Positions 18,290 through 26,254 of a stretch of 64,000 bases of DNA are shown here, piece by piece. The stretch is taken from contig NZ_PVTE01000023.1 in the NCBI RefSeq assembly GCF_003002825.1, positions 30,009 to 94,008 on the forward strand. The letters run 5' to 3'. The stretch comes from Spirosoma oryzae. Its GTDB lineage: Bacteria > Bacteroidota > Bacteroidia > Cytophagales > Spirosomataceae. The notes beneath the pieces were generated by a model, which saw only the letters and a list, made by a program, of their open reading frames with translations, searched no databases and was not told where the DNA came from. Numbering within the stretch: the first letter of the stretch is position 1; every line of letters begins with the position of its first letter. Position numbers and translations under genes: made by a program.

Positions 18290-19831
18290 ATGCTCAAAAC
18301 TACATTCCTTGGCGTATGCCTGCTATCGGGCAGTCTCGCCCTGGCCCAGTCGACCGTTTCCACCTACCAGCCACCCGTGTTTACCGATCCCGACCGGGTC
18401 AAAAAAATTGAAGCGGCATGGCCCGTCATTGAAAAACTGTATCAGGACTATGCGACCAAACAGCACTTTCCGGGCATGGCCTACGGGCTCGTTGTCGATG
18501 GGAAGCTGCTGAAGGCGGGGGCCACCGGTTATACTGATCTGGCAAAGAAAACGCTCGCTACGCCCGCATCGCTGTTCCGCATTGCGTCAATGACCAAGAG
18601 TCTGACGGCGATGGCGATTCTGAAACTACGCGACGAGGGGAAACTCCGGCTCGACGACCCGGCCGAGCAGTATGTGCCACAACTGAAGAAATTGCGTTAT
18701 CTGACCACCGATTCACCCCGCATCACCGTCCGTAACTTACTGACCCACTCGGCCGGTTTTCCCGAAGACAACCCCTACGGCGACCGGCAACTCGGCGACT
18801 CTGAAGCCGAACTGACGCGCTTTCTCGACGGGGGCGTATCGCTCTCCAACGTGCCGGGCGTCGCCTACGAATACAGCAACCTGGGCTTCGTTCTGCTGGG
18901 CCGTATCCTCACGAACGTAACGGGTAAGCCCTATCAGCAATACATTACCGAATCAATACTGAAGCCGCTGGGCATGACCAATACGCGCTGGGAATACACG
19001 CAGGTTCCGGCCGGCAAGCTGGCCCATGGCTATCGCTGGCAGGGCAACGAATGGCTCGAAGAAGAGCTACTGCACGACGGTTCGCACGGCGCTATGGGTG
19101 GCCTGATTACGTCGATCGATGATTTCAGTAAGTACATGGCTGTTCATCAGCAGGCCTGGCCCCCACGTTCCGGTACAGAAACCGGCCCGGTCCGGCGGTC
19201 GTCTGTTCGGGAAATGCAGCAGCCCTGGACGTTCAGCTACCTCAACGGAGCGTTCCGCTACCCCGACGGCCGCGCCTGTCCCATGACGAGTAGTTACGCC
19301 TACGGTCTGCGCTGGAGTCACGACTGTGGGGATCGCGTCTACGTGGGCCATACGGGCGGACTACCCGGCTTCGGCAGTCAGTGGTGGGTCATGCCCGAAT
19401 ACGGCATCGGCGTTGTTGCCTACGGTAACCTGACCTACGCCAGCATGGGTTCGGTCAACTGGGCCGTGCTCGATACCCTGATCCGGTCGGCGGACCTGAA
19501 ACCGCGTCAGTTACCCGTTTCGCCGATACTGGCGCAGCGCAAAGCCGAACTCGTCAAGCTCCTCCCCGACTGGACCAACGCCGAGCGCAGCGGCATCTTC
19601 GCCGAAAACGTCTTCCCCGACCGTTCCGTAGCCTTACGTCGGCAGGAGGCACAGGCGTTGTTCAACACGATTGGCAAGGTTACCAGCGTTGGTGAATTGA
19701 TACCCGAAAACCAGCTACGCGGCACCTTCCGGCTGACGGGTGAGCGCGGGGCTGTCGATGTCTTTTTCACCCTCACCCCCGAAATCCCCGCCCTGATTCA
19801 GCAACTTGACCTGCGGGAAGTGAAGCGTTGA
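18290..19831 (+). CDS. Class C beta-lactamase-related serine hydrolase
   Basis: A 513-residue exported hydrolase of the beta-lactamase class C / DD-peptidase / esterase superfamily. The start at 18290 gives signal peptide MLKTTFLGVCLLSGSLALAQ; one at 18260 would add ten residues. The catalytic motifs are all present: Ser100-Met-Thr-Lys103 (SxxK), Tyr195-Ser-Asn197 (YxN) and His354-Thr-Gly356 (HTG, replacing KTG). The HTG form is common in esterases and D-aminopeptidases of this group, so antibiotic hydrolysis should not be assumed. A C-terminal domain (about 405-513) follows the fold. It is 54 bases after the lipoprotein gene and possibly co-transcribed. Confidence 0.85.
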   Translation: MLKTTFLGVCLLSGSLALAQSTVSTYQPPVFTDPDRVKKIEAAWPVIEKLYQDYATKQHFPGMAYGLVVDGKLLKAGATGYTDLAKKTLATPASLFRIASMTKSLTAMAILKLRDEGKLRLDDPAEQYVPQLKKLRYLTTDSPRITVRNLLTHSAGFPEDNPYGDRQLGDSEAELTRFLDGGVSLSNVPGVAYEYSNLGFVLLGRILTNVTGKPYQQYITESILKPLGMTNTRWEYTQVPAGKLAHGYRWQGNEWLEEELLHDGSHGAMGGLITSIDDFSKYMAVHQQAWPPRSGTETGPVRRSSVREMQQPWTFSYLNGAFRYPDGRACPMTSSYAYGLRWSHDCGDRVYVGHTGGLPGFGSQWWVMPEYGIGVVAYGNLTYASMGSVNWAVLDTLIRSADLKPRQLPVSPILAQRKAELVKLLPDWTNAERSGIFAENVFPDRSVALRRQEAQALFNTIGKVTSVGELIPENQLRGTFRLTGERGAVDVFFTLTPEIPALIQQLDLREVKR

Positions 19832-19926
19832 TGACTAACAATAGTTGCAAACGCTTTAAGTGGAATTTGTGAATCCACAGGCTTATTTTAGCCTATTCAT
19901 CAGACAACTTTATCGTTTTATCAATT

Positions 19927-20208
19927 ATGCTTTCAGTTAAAGAAGCTGCTCGAAATGCATTGAATTTCTATAAAGACATCTATCCCGATACGCAAGGCGA
20001 ACTGATTGAAGAAGTAGAACTTGATTCAGATCGTCACCACTGGCTTATCACACTCAGTTTTGTATCCAAGGTAGAACCCAACAATCCGCTATTCGCGAAC
20101 GTGCTGGCCCCTCAATTTGAGCGAAAATATAAATTGTTTAAAGTCAACGCAGACAGCGGAATGGTGGAATCAATGAAGATAAGAGTGCTTGGCAATGATC
20201 TCAACTGA
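19927..20208 (+). CDS. Small protein upstream of a PIN-domain gene
   Basis: A 93-residue soluble protein that I do not recognise. It alternates helix and strand: an N-terminal helix (SVKEAARNALNFYKDI), then strands such as HHWLITLSFV and RKYKLFKVNADSGMVESMKI, similar in plan to PepSY-like or small alpha-beta folds. It overlaps the following PIN gene by 14-20 bases, so the two are translationally coupled. The position is that of an antitoxin, but there is no ribbon-helix-helix, AbrB or HTH pattern. The DNA is AT-richer than the surrounding genes. Confidence 0.6.
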   Translation: MLSVKEAARNALNFYKDIYPDTQGELIEEVELDSDRHHWLITLSFVSKVEPNNPLFANVLAPQFERKYKLFKVNADSGMVESMKIRVLGNDLN

Positions 20209-20686
20209 TCTACAACGAGCACGAGGACTTCTTATAGATACCAATCTACTGGTCCTGTTGGTAGTCGGGTCAGCAAGTGCAACTGCCATTGCGGGAAACA
20301 AACGCCTGAGCGCTTACACGGCGACTGATTATAAGCTTTTACTTTCTTTCGTTGAGCGCTTCAAATCCTTATTCACAACACCACACATCCTGACCGAAGT
20401 CAGCAATCTCATCGGTTGTGAAACGAAGCAACAACAACAGGGGCTGGAGATTCTCAAACGCTTGGTCCAACAGATGGAAGAAGTAGTACCGGCAAGTAGC
20501 GAAACGATGAACCTGTATACTAAAAGCTACTTGAAATTTGGGCTGAGTGATGCATCCATACATCGGGTGGCCACCGACAGGCTACTTGTACTAACGGACG
20601 ATTTAGATTTCTGCTACTACCTTCAAGGACAGAATATGCTAGCGCTTAATTTCAATAATCTGCGTACTGCCTATCTGCTTCATTAG
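20195..20686 (+). CDS. PIN-domain protein (putative ribonuclease)
   Basis: About 163 residues with the PIN fold signature: Asp15 in LLIDTNLL, Glu68 in ILTEVSNL, Asp119 in LSDASI, and the acidic cluster Asp135/Asp136/Asp138 in LTDDLDF. These acids bind the metal ions used for RNA cleavage in VapC-like enzymes. The start could be 20189 or 20195; both overlap the preceding gene. It is longer than typical VapC (about 130 residues). The stop TAG overlaps the stop of the convergent monooxygenase gene. A toxin role is plausible from the family, but the upstream partner is not a known antitoxin. Confidence 0.7.
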   Translation: MISTDLQRARGLLIDTNLLVLLVVGSASATAIAGNKRLSAYTATDYKLLLSFVERFKSLFTTPHILTEVSNLIGCETKQQQQGLEILKRLVQQMEEVVPASSETMNLYTKSYLKFGLSDASIHRVATDRLLVLTDDLDFCYYLQGQNMLALNFNNLRTAYLLH

Positions 20687-20976
20687 ATGTCTTCCAGCTT
20701 CTCTCCCGAGAAGGCAATCGGTTTCTCGGCGAACAACAGCTTCGTCGCGGCCCAGGTCGTGCGGAACAGCTCGCTTTGGCGGTACGCTTCCAGCGCATCG
20801 GCGGATTCCCACAGGCTGTACGTCATGCGTACGGCGGGATTTTCCGGGTCGCGCAGCAGTTCGAGATGATAGTTACCGGGGAACGCACGAATGTGGGCTT
20901 TCGAGCGGTCGAAGATCGCGTGGAAGTCAGCCAGCTTATCGGGCTGGAAGGTCATGCGGACAATACGGACGAGCAT
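20683..20976 (-). CDS. Antibiotic biosynthesis monooxygenase (ABM) domain protein
   Basis: A 97-residue ferredoxin-like protein of the ABM/YgiN family, whose members oxidise quinols or act as heme/anthrone monooxygenases without bound cofactor. Family features are the start MLVRIVRMTFQPDKLADF, the conserved H in YHLELL, and YSLWESADALEAYRQSELF. Usual length for the family is about 95-105 residues, so it is complete. It converges on the PIN gene with a four-base overlap of the two coding regions. A CACAGAG repeat begins 8 bases upstream of its start codon. Substrate unknown. Confidence 0.75.
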   Translation of the reverse strand: MLVRIVRMTFQPDKLADFHAIFDRSKAHIRAFPGNYHLELLRDPENPAVRMTYSLWESADALEAYRQSELFRTTWAATKLLFAEKPIAFSGEKLEDI

Positions 20977-20983
20977 ATTTTTT

Positions 20984-21011
20984 CAACACAGAGGCACAAA
21001 GAACACAAAGG
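20984..21011. repeat. CACAGAG-family repeat, left flank of GxxExxY gene
   Basis: CAACACAGAGGCACAAAGAA and the following bases match, with two differences in the first 23, the inverted copy at 21491-21513. Together the two flank the GxxExxY gene like terminal inverted repeats about 530 bases apart. Confidence 0.75.
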
Positions 21012-21062
21012 TATCAACCGGCCAAATCCACATCAGACTACCTCACATAAAATCCCACCAGT

Positions 21063-21452
21063 ATGGCAGCAATTGAGTACAACACGTTAAGCCGAAGCAT
21101 TATTGGCGCGTGCATCGATGTCCACCGTGAACTTGGCCCCGGTTTGCTGGAAAGCGTTTATGAAGAGTGCCTTACCTTTGAACTGCGGAGCCGGGGCTTG
21201 CTCGTTGACCGACAGTACGAACTGCCAGTGGTCTACAAGGATCAGGTACTAAACAAAACGTTTGTGATGGATCTGCTTGTCAACGGTTTGATCATAGTGG
21301 AGTTGAAAGCCGTTCAGACCGTGCTGCCTATTCATGAAGTACAGTTGTTAACCTACCTCCGCATGGCTCGCCTAAAGTTAGGTTTGCTGATTAATTTCAA
21401 CGTCGAACTGATGCGGGACGGGATTATTCGCAAGATCAATGGTTATCTATAA
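21063..21452 (+). CDS. GxxExxY protein (PD-(D/E)XK nuclease-like)
   Basis: A 129-residue protein of the GxxExxY family (TIGR04256). The name-giving motif is Gly27-Leu-Leu-Glu30-Ser-Val-Tyr33, after VHRELGPG. The core FVMDLLVNGLIIVELKAV supplies Asp70 and Glu80-x-Lys82, the pattern of the PD-(D/E)XK nuclease fold to which the family is assigned. Its function is not established. Typical length is 120-135 residues, so it is intact. It lies between inverted CACAGAG repeats, and its TAA stop is shared with the first bases of the right repeat, suggesting that gene and repeats move or evolve as one unit (inference). Confidence 0.88.
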   Translation: MAAIEYNTLSRSIIGACIDVHRELGPGLLESVYEECLTFELRSRGLLVDRQYELPVVYKDQVLNKTFVMDLLVNGLIIVELKAVQTVLPIHEVQLLTYLRMARLKLGLLINFNVELMRDGIIRKINGYL

Positions 21453-21514
21453 CACAGCGTCACAGAAAGCACAAGGCGCTCCTCTTTCTCCGTGTTCTCT
21501 GTGACTCTGTGTTG
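21451..21514. repeat. CACAGAG-family inverted repeat, right flank of GxxExxY gene
   Basis: AACACAGCGTCACAGAAAGCAC (from 21451) pairs imperfectly with the segment at 21492-21514 (GTGTTCTCTGTGACTCTGTGTT). The first AA belongs to the stop codon of the GxxExxY gene. The hairpin could also terminate its transcript. Confidence 0.8.
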
Positions 21515-21547
21515 AAACTCTACTTTGAATACTAATTACTAAACCCA

Positions 21548-22519
21548 ATGAATTACCGCACATTTGGCCGTACGGGCTGGAACATTTCTGAAATTGGCTA
21601 CGGCATGTGGGGCCTCGCGGGCTGGACGGGTTCCGAACGCGAAACCACCGACAAAGCGCTCGACCTGGCCGTTGAGCGAGGGTGCAATTTCTTCGACACG
21701 GCCTGGGGCTATGGCGAAGGACTGAGCGAACGAATTCTGGGTGAGCTGCTGAAACGCAACGCCGACAAAAAACTGTACGTCGCGACGAAAATTCCACCCA
21801 AAAACCGGACCTGGCCGTCGCGACCAGAATTTCAGTTAGATGACGTCTTTCCGTCGGACTACATTGTCGAGTATGTCGACAAAAGCCTGCAAAATCTGGG
21901 CATCGATACCATCGACCTGATGCAGTTCCACGTCTGGGAAGACGGCTGGGCGGATCGTGACGAGTGGAAAGACGCGATCACCAAACTCAGCGAACAGGGT
22001 AAGGTACAGGCATGGGGCATCAGTATCAACCGTTGGGAGCCCGACAATGCGCTCGAAACCCTGAAAACCGGAATGATCGACGCCGTGCAGGTGATCTACA
22101 ACATCTTCGATCAGAATCCGGAAGACAACCTGTTCCCGCTGTGTAAAAAGCTGGATCTGGGCATCATCGCCCGCGTGCCGTTTGACGAAGGAACACTAAC
22201 CGGTACGTTTACCAAAGAAACGACCTTCCCCGCCGACGACTGGCGTTCGACCTATTTCGTACCGGAAAACCTCAACAGCAGCGTCGACCATGCCGATGCG
22301 CTGAAACCGCTGATTCCGGCGGGTATGACCATGCCCGAGATGGCGCTCCGGTTCATCCTGAGCAATCCCGACGTACACACGACCATTCCGGGCATGCGGC
22401 AACTGCGCAATGTCGAAGCTAACACCGCCGTCAGCGACGGTAAAGGCTTGACGCCCGAATTGCTACGCGAGCTGAAAGGCCACCGCTGGGACCGCACCCC
22501 GACGGAGTGGAGTCAGTAG
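21548..22519 (+). CDS. Aldo/keto reductase
   Basis: A 323-residue NAD(P)H-dependent oxidoreductase of the AKR (beta/alpha)8-barrel family. The catalytic tetrad is visible: Asp50 in FFDTAWGYG, Tyr55, Lys81 in YVATKIPP and His128 in MQFHVWEDG. The C-terminal IPGMRQLRNVEANTAV matches the cofactor-binding IPG...qi.eN motif of the family. No signal peptide; cytoplasmic. It resembles the broad group of sugar/aldehyde reductases near YhdN; the exact substrate cannot be read from sequence. A strong terminator follows 20 bases after the stop. Confidence 0.9.
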   Translation: MNYRTFGRTGWNISEIGYGMWGLAGWTGSERETTDKALDLAVERGCNFFDTAWGYGEGLSERILGELLKRNADKKLYVATKIPPKNRTWPSRPEFQLDDVFPSDYIVEYVDKSLQNLGIDTIDLMQFHVWEDGWADRDEWKDAITKLSEQGKVQAWGISINRWEPDNALETLKTGMIDAVQVIYNIFDQNPEDNLFPLCKKLDLGIIARVPFDEGTLTGTFTKETTFPADDWRSTYFVPENLNSSVDHADALKPLIPAGMTMPEMALRFILSNPDVHTTIPGMRQLRNVEANTAVSDGKGLTPELLRELKGHRWDRTPTEWSQ

Positions 22520-22538
22520 TATACCGCTTTCACCGATT

Positions 22539-22572
22539 GCAAAAACGCAGCTCATACGGGCTGCGTTTTTGC
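22539..22572. terminator. Rho-independent terminator, bidirectional
   Basis: GCAAAAACGCAGC (22539-22551) pairs perfectly with 22560-22572 around an eight-base loop. The stem contains A and T tracts on either side, so it can serve both the aldo/keto reductase and the convergent small membrane protein. Confidence 0.85.
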
Positions 22573-22575
22573 GTA

Positions 22576-22854
22576 TCACGACCGATAGAATCCGTAGATG
22601 AGTAAGCCAACCAGTACTGATTCGATGATCCAGCTATACAGCGTATTGTTACCCGTAATGCGTCGGACCAGTACGTGAATTGCTACACAAAAGGCGGCTA
22701 AGGGTAAGCCCAGTACGATTTCCAACGGGTAGTCGCGTTTTTGGGCAGGCGTACCGTATAGAGTGTAAACCAGCCCGTGCACTGTCCAGTACAACCCCAG
22801 CAAAGCCCCGAATGGTAGGGGAGCAACCCAACCCAGCAGTTTGTTTATGTCCAC
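22576..22854 (-). CDS. Small integral membrane protein of unknown function
   Basis: A 92-residue protein beginning with GTG at 22852-22854. It has three hydrophobic segments: GWVAPLPFGALLGLYWTVHG, LPLAAFCVAIHVLV and IIESVLVGLLIYGFY, separated by short charged loops (PAQKRDYPLE, RRITGNN). I do not recognise the family. It stands alone between a terminator and the SDR gene. Confidence 0.6.
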   Translation of the reverse strand: MDINKLLGWVAPLPFGALLGLYWTVHGLVYTLYGTPAQKRDYPLEIVLGLPLAAFCVAIHVLVRRITGNNTLYSWIIESVLVGLLIYGFYRS

Positions 22855-22941
22855 GGCGTTGTTTGTTGGTTTACGTTACAAACGATTATTCACCATGAAT
22901 CGATTGACCGCCGTAGACCGAAAACTGTATGCCGTCAACCG

Positions 22942-23643
22942 TCAGTATTCCTGCTCAATGGGATGAACCATGAATTCATCGATGACGACGTGGGCGGGGC
23001 GGCTCAGTATAAAGAGCATCGATTCGGCCATGTCTTCCGCCTGTAGGTAATGCGACGACGTGGCGTGACCGTGGCCCTTCGCGTGAAAGTGCGAATCGAC
23101 CAGGCCGGAGTAAACGCCCGTCACTTTGATGCGGAACGGACGAACCTCCTTGCGCAATGCCCCCATGAACGCTTCCTGCGCATATTTACTGGCGGTATAC
23201 AACGACCCACCCGCGAACGTACGTTTCGCCACGTCTGACGCGACGACAACGATATGCCCCGACTGCTGCGCTTTCAGCGTAGGTAGTGCCGCCTTCGTCA
23301 GCAAAAACGTACCTTTCACGTTTGTCGCCATCAATTCGTCCCACTCGTCGACTGTGATGTCTTCGACGTTCTTGAAAACGCCATACCCCGCATTGTTGAC
23401 CACCGCGTCGATTCGACCGAACCGGTCGAGCGCCGTTTGTACCACACGCTGCATATCGACTTCACTGGCTACGTCGCCCGGCACCGCCACGATACGACCC
23501 TGCCCCTCGGCCTCGACCTCTCTCAGCTCGATCACGTTACGGGCCGTAATAACCACGTTAGCACCGTTTTGCGCCAACAGCAGCGCCGTCGCCCGGCCGA
23601 TCCCCCGGGACGCCCCGGAAATAATGATTACGTTGTCTTTCAT
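22942..23643 (-). CDS. Short-chain dehydrogenase/reductase
   Basis: A 233-residue classical SDR. The start at 23643 is chosen because the Rossmann strand begins right there (MKDNVIIISGASRGIG); the frame stays open 67 codons upstream only because it runs through repeat DNA. Motifs are GASRGIG (10-16) for cofactor, NNAG (83-86), Ser136, and the catalytic Tyr149-x-x-x-Lys153 in YTASKYAQ. An arginine after the second strand (TARN) suggests NADP preference. It is a cytoplasmic oxidoreductase of unknown substrate; 3-oxoacyl reductase-like and sugar dehydrogenase-like roles are both possible. Confidence 0.88.
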   Translation of the reverse strand: MKDNVIIISGASRGIGRATALLLAQNGANVVITARNVIELREVEAEGQGRIVAVPGDVASEVDMQRVVQTALDRFGRIDAVVNNAGYGVFKNVEDITVDEWDELMATNVKGTFLLTKAALPTLKAQQSGHIVVVASDVAKRTFAGGSLYTASKYAQEAFMGALRKEVRPFRIKVTGVYSGLVDSHFHAKGHGHATSSHYLQAEDMAESMLFILSRPAHVVIDEFMVHPIEQEY

Positions 23644-23655
23644 CCGGTAAATGTA

Positions 23656-23890
23656 GAGACGCAACCCATTGCGTCTCATTACGCGCCAGCCAATCCGGCA
23701 AAATTTAGCGACCGCACAACCATCCGGGTACGGAGACGCAAGATATTGCCGCACCGGCGGACCGGTCTCTACATTTGCGCCAGCTTTTTGTTGACTAACC
23801 AAACTACGGCGTTGAAGCACAACCATCCGGATGTTGAGACGCAAAATCTTACCGCACCGGCGGTCACCGTGGCGCGGACCGGTCTCTACA
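23656..23890. repeat. GAGACGC repeat cluster (one palindrome plus two long copies)
   Basis: GAGACGCAA-CCCA-TTGCGTCTC (23656-23677) is a perfect 9-bp hairpin. Two longer related copies follow at 23716-23773 and 23819-23890. Each has the order CAACCATCCGG, GAGACGCAA, CCGCACCGGCGG and CGGACCGGTCTCTACA. The second runs into the coding end of the YdeI-like gene and supplies its TAG stop. The 242 bases between the SDR and YdeI genes contain little else. Confidence 0.8.
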
Positions 23891-24419
23891 AATTTCTAAA
23901 ATGGCGGATCATAGCGCCGTAACCCAGCTTCATCGACAAACCTGCAATGGCCTGACTCAGTCGCTTTTCACGGGTTTGTACCGTCTTTGCGCTGTCGATC
24001 CAGTTGCTAAAATATTGCTGATGACCACGGGGCAGCGTCTCGAAAAACGCCAGCGCGTCGGGTGCGTCGGCCAGACAGGTCAATAAATCTTCCGACAGAG
24101 CCAGTTCCGATTCATCGCGTTCCAGCTCGACCTGTATGGTAGCCCCCGCTTCCTTGCCAAGGCCCCGGCGCATCGTCGCATTGATCGCGAGAATATACGG
24201 AGCCAACTCACCGGTTTCGTCAGGCTCAGCGGACTCACCCATCGGCACTAAACCCACCTGCTGAATGCTAACTGTGTCCAGTCGGCCTTTCACGCGAAAC
24301 GCTTTTTTCTGCCCTCCGCTCAGCAAATTGGCAACGGCAGCCGGTATGTCGATGTACGTCCATCCTGTCTTCTCTCCCTTCGCGCCGAACCTGCGGAGCA
24401 TCGCTGTAAACGTTACCAT
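23886..24419 (-). CDS. YdeI/OmpD-associated family protein (DUF1905)
   Basis: A 177-residue cytoplasmic protein. Residues about 1-95 match DUF1905 (TGWTYIDIPAAVANLL...FRVKGRLDTVSIQQVGLVPMG...YILAINATMRRGLGKEAG), and about 105-175 the YdeI/OmpD-associated helical tail (LPRGHQQYFSNWIDSAKTVQ...EKRLSQAIAGL). Members have been linked to bacteriocin protection in other bacteria, but the molecular role is unclear. It begins 3 bases after the stop of the WYL regulator gene, so the two are surely one transcript. The TAG stop lies inside a GAGACGC-family repeat, so its last residues may derive from repeat insertion. Confidence 0.75.
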   Translation of the reverse strand: MVTFTAMLRRFGAKGEKTGWTYIDIPAAVANLLSGGQKKAFRVKGRLDTVSIQQVGLVPMGESAEPDETGELAPYILAINATMRRGLGKEAGATIQVELERDESELALSEDLLTCLADAPDALAFFETLPRGHQQYFSNWIDSAKTVQTREKRLSQAIAGLSMKLGYGAMIRHFRNL

Positions 24420-24422
24420 CTC

Positions 24423-25451
24423 TTACTGTTCGGGTTGACGATAATGCTGTAAGGTTGCCTGCAACGACTCCTGCATGGCCTGTACCAGGCTATCGGGTTT
24501 TACAACCGTCAGGTGTTCGCCGTATGAACGCAGATGCATCAGCAAATCACGGTTGGGGGCCAGCCGCAGCCGAACAACGCAGGCATCGTCGGTATCCTGC
24601 ACGACTTCCTGCGTCTGGTGAATGGGTTTGGCCTTTACGTATCGCCCAAACAGCGGACTGAACGACAGCAGTATTTCCTCGACGGGTCCGCTGCTGTCGG
24701 TGATGCCGTAAATGTGCTCGAACAGTTCACTGACGTTGTCCAGCACCACCGACGGCACGTTGCACAGGTCGAGCGCAATATCCAGATCGCTCATTCGGTC
24801 AAGTGCAAACGTGCGTTCTTTTTCCGTCGCTTCGTCGTAGCCGATCACGTACCAGCTATCGGCCACTTCGCGCAGCAGGATCGGGTGAAGCGTCCGTAGC
24901 TTGTCGGGCGTCTGGGGCTGGGCATCGGTTGTTTCGTGCTTCCGGTAGTGGAACGTAATCTGCCGGTTCTGGTTGATCGCCCGGATCAGCACCGGCACGT
25001 ACTGCCGGTTACCGCCCAGCACGCGCTCCTCCACGTACACGACCCGGCGCATCATCGGCTCGGATTTTACCTCCCGGATAATGTCGAGACTTTGCCGGAC
25101 GCGCTGCAAGGCGTTGGCCAGTTCGCCCGCTACCGACGCACCCTGCGTGGCCGTCAGCACTTCACGCGCGTAGTCGAGCGCTTCCATATCGTCGGGACTC
25201 AGCATCAGGCGCAGAAGCCGAAACTGGGGGTCGGTGTAGTAGTAGCCGTTGCGCCGTTTGTCGTATGCGATGGGCGCGTCGTGGTCTTCGCGCAGCCGCT
25301 GAATGTCTTTCTCCAGCGACGACATCGACCGGATACCGCATTTATCCTGACACACCTCGAACAGGCGCTGCTTGGAATATTGCCGGGGGTAGCGACTGAT
25401 AATCTCGTCGATGATGCGGTAGCGCTGAAACGCCGAGCGGGTTATGGGCAT
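24423..25451 (-). CDS. WYL-domain transcriptional regulator
   Basis: A 342-residue regulator. The N-terminus has a winged-helix pattern (RIIDEIISRYPRQYSKQRLFEVC...SSLEKDIQRLRED...IAYDKRRNGYYY), and residues about 155-230 form the WYL ligand-sensing domain: DSWYVIGYDEATEKERTFALDRM. A WCX-type C-terminal domain follows. WYL proteins often sense nucleic acids or nucleotides and control DNA-damage or phage-defence genes. The gene is followed after 3 bases by the YdeI-like gene and lies divergently from the PARP operon, 289 bases away with a repeat between; it may regulate either or both (inference). Confidence 0.88.
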   Translation of the reverse strand: MPITRSAFQRYRIIDEIISRYPRQYSKQRLFEVCQDKCGIRSMSSLEKDIQRLREDHDAPIAYDKRRNGYYYTDPQFRLLRLMLSPDDMEALDYAREVLTATQGASVAGELANALQRVRQSLDIIREVKSEPMMRRVVYVEERVLGGNRQYVPVLIRAINQNRQITFHYRKHETTDAQPQTPDKLRTLHPILLREVADSWYVIGYDEATEKERTFALDRMSDLDIALDLCNVPSVVLDNVSELFEHIYGITDSSGPVEEILLSFSPLFGRYVKAKPIHQTQEVVQDTDDACVVRLRLAPNRDLLMHLRSYGEHLTVVKPDSLVQAMQESLQATLQHYRQPEQ

Positions 25452-25455
25452 GGGA

Positions 25456-25635
25456 TACGGTTTACAGTATTCGGTTTACGGTTTTCTGTAGAGATCGCAC
25501 CGGCGGACCGGCAATCCATTGCGTCTCACCGCCGGATGGTTATATCGCCGGACGGCTTTTTCATACGCGTCAGCTATCAGACCAGACGATAACAAAACCA
25601 TCCGGGGGCGGAGACGCAACCCATCGCGTCTCTAC
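25456..25635. repeat. Repeat cluster between the WYL gene and the PARP operon
   Basis: TACGGTTTACAGTATTCGGT (25456-25475) belongs to the GGTTTACGGT family. From 25487 there is an inverted GAGACGC-family element (GTAGAGATCGCACCGGCGG ... TTGCGTCTCACCGCCGGATGG), followed by a direct one (CATCCGGGGGCGGAGACGCA ... GCGTCTCTAC) ending at 25635. The remaining bases to 25740 are A/T-rich (AAAAAATTTTTATCGAAAAAG) and probably hold the operon promoter, although no clear TTTG/TAnnTTTG pair is seen. Confidence 0.7.
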
Positions 25636-25740
25636 TATCCCCAAAAATTCAGAAAAAATTTTTATCGAAAAAGAAGAACGTAAAAAGATTACGTTTTGCC
25701 GGGTAGAACTTTGTTCTGTGAATTTTAAACAACACTACAA

Positions 25741-26250
25741 ATGATGACGGCTTATCACACTCCATCCCCGTTGCTTTCTACTGGTTTCCCACCGGTCATT
25801 CGTACGAAAGCGTCGACACAGGCTAGTGCATCCGTATCGCATCTGATGCGCTGGCAAGAACCGCTGGCCACGCGACTACGGTTTCGCCACAACCTGCCGG
25901 GACGGGTGGCCAACCGTCTGCTGAACATCGAACTGGGTTTGTTTCTGCTGGCGGAATTACTGCCAATGGCGCCGGCAGAAGCCCTGCCCAATCTGCTCAA
26001 CGGGCAGGGCATCGTGTACCGCGAACGCCCCGTCTGGACACCACATCAGCACAAGATGCTGAGCCGGGCGCGGATTCTGCTGGCCCCCTACCAGGATCGA
26101 GCCGTATGGTACAGCGCGCTGGGCAAATACGCAACCATGAACAAAAACCTGCGCCTGTTTACCACAACCGGTCGCGGTGGCCAAAATCCCGATGCCAGTT
26201 CCTACGACCGCCGTGAGCGCATCCAGCTCTACGGCTGGGCGTTAGCCTGA
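25741..26250 (+). CDS. First gene of PARP operon, unknown function (paralogue of 26473-26871)
   Basis: A 169-residue soluble protein of no family I recognise. Residues about 56-145 align with the product of the second gene downstream: NRLLNIELGLFLLAELLP and VWTPHQHKMLSRARILL here against RQLLDVELGLFLLSQLQP and DWTPRQRKLLNRGRQLL there. The shared region is helical and contains WTPxQxKxLxRxR and a WY pair (AVWYSAL, PAWYELL). The N-terminal 55 residues are unique and low in structure. Its position just before the PARP gene and its duplication suggest a helper, substrate or antagonist of the ADP-ribosyltransferase (inference). Confidence 0.65.
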   Translation: MMTAYHTPSPLLSTGFPPVIRTKASTQASASVSHLMRWQEPLATRLRFRHNLPGRVANRLLNIELGLFLLAELLPMAPAEALPNLLNGQGIVYRERPVWTPHQHKMLSRARILLAPYQDRAVWYSALGKYATMNKNLRLFTTTGRGGQNPDASSYDRRERIQLYGWALA

Positions 26251-26254
26251 ATAC

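Noticed and set aside
18290..19831. Annotation as an antibiotic-resistance beta-lactamase
   Set aside because: The third motif is HTG, common in esterases and peptidases of the fold, and resistance cannot be inferred from it.
20984..21514. The GxxExxY unit considered as an ordinary insertion sequence
   Set aside because: No transposase gene, and no target duplication could be confirmed by eye; reported instead as a repeat-flanked gene.
23644..23844. N-terminal extension of the SDR frame
   Set aside because: The extra 67 codons are translated repeat DNA; the Rossmann fold begins at the ATG at 23643.
24936..25592. 218-codon plus-strand frame over the WYL gene
   Set aside because: It is a shadow of the WYL coding strand and its tail runs through repeat DNA.
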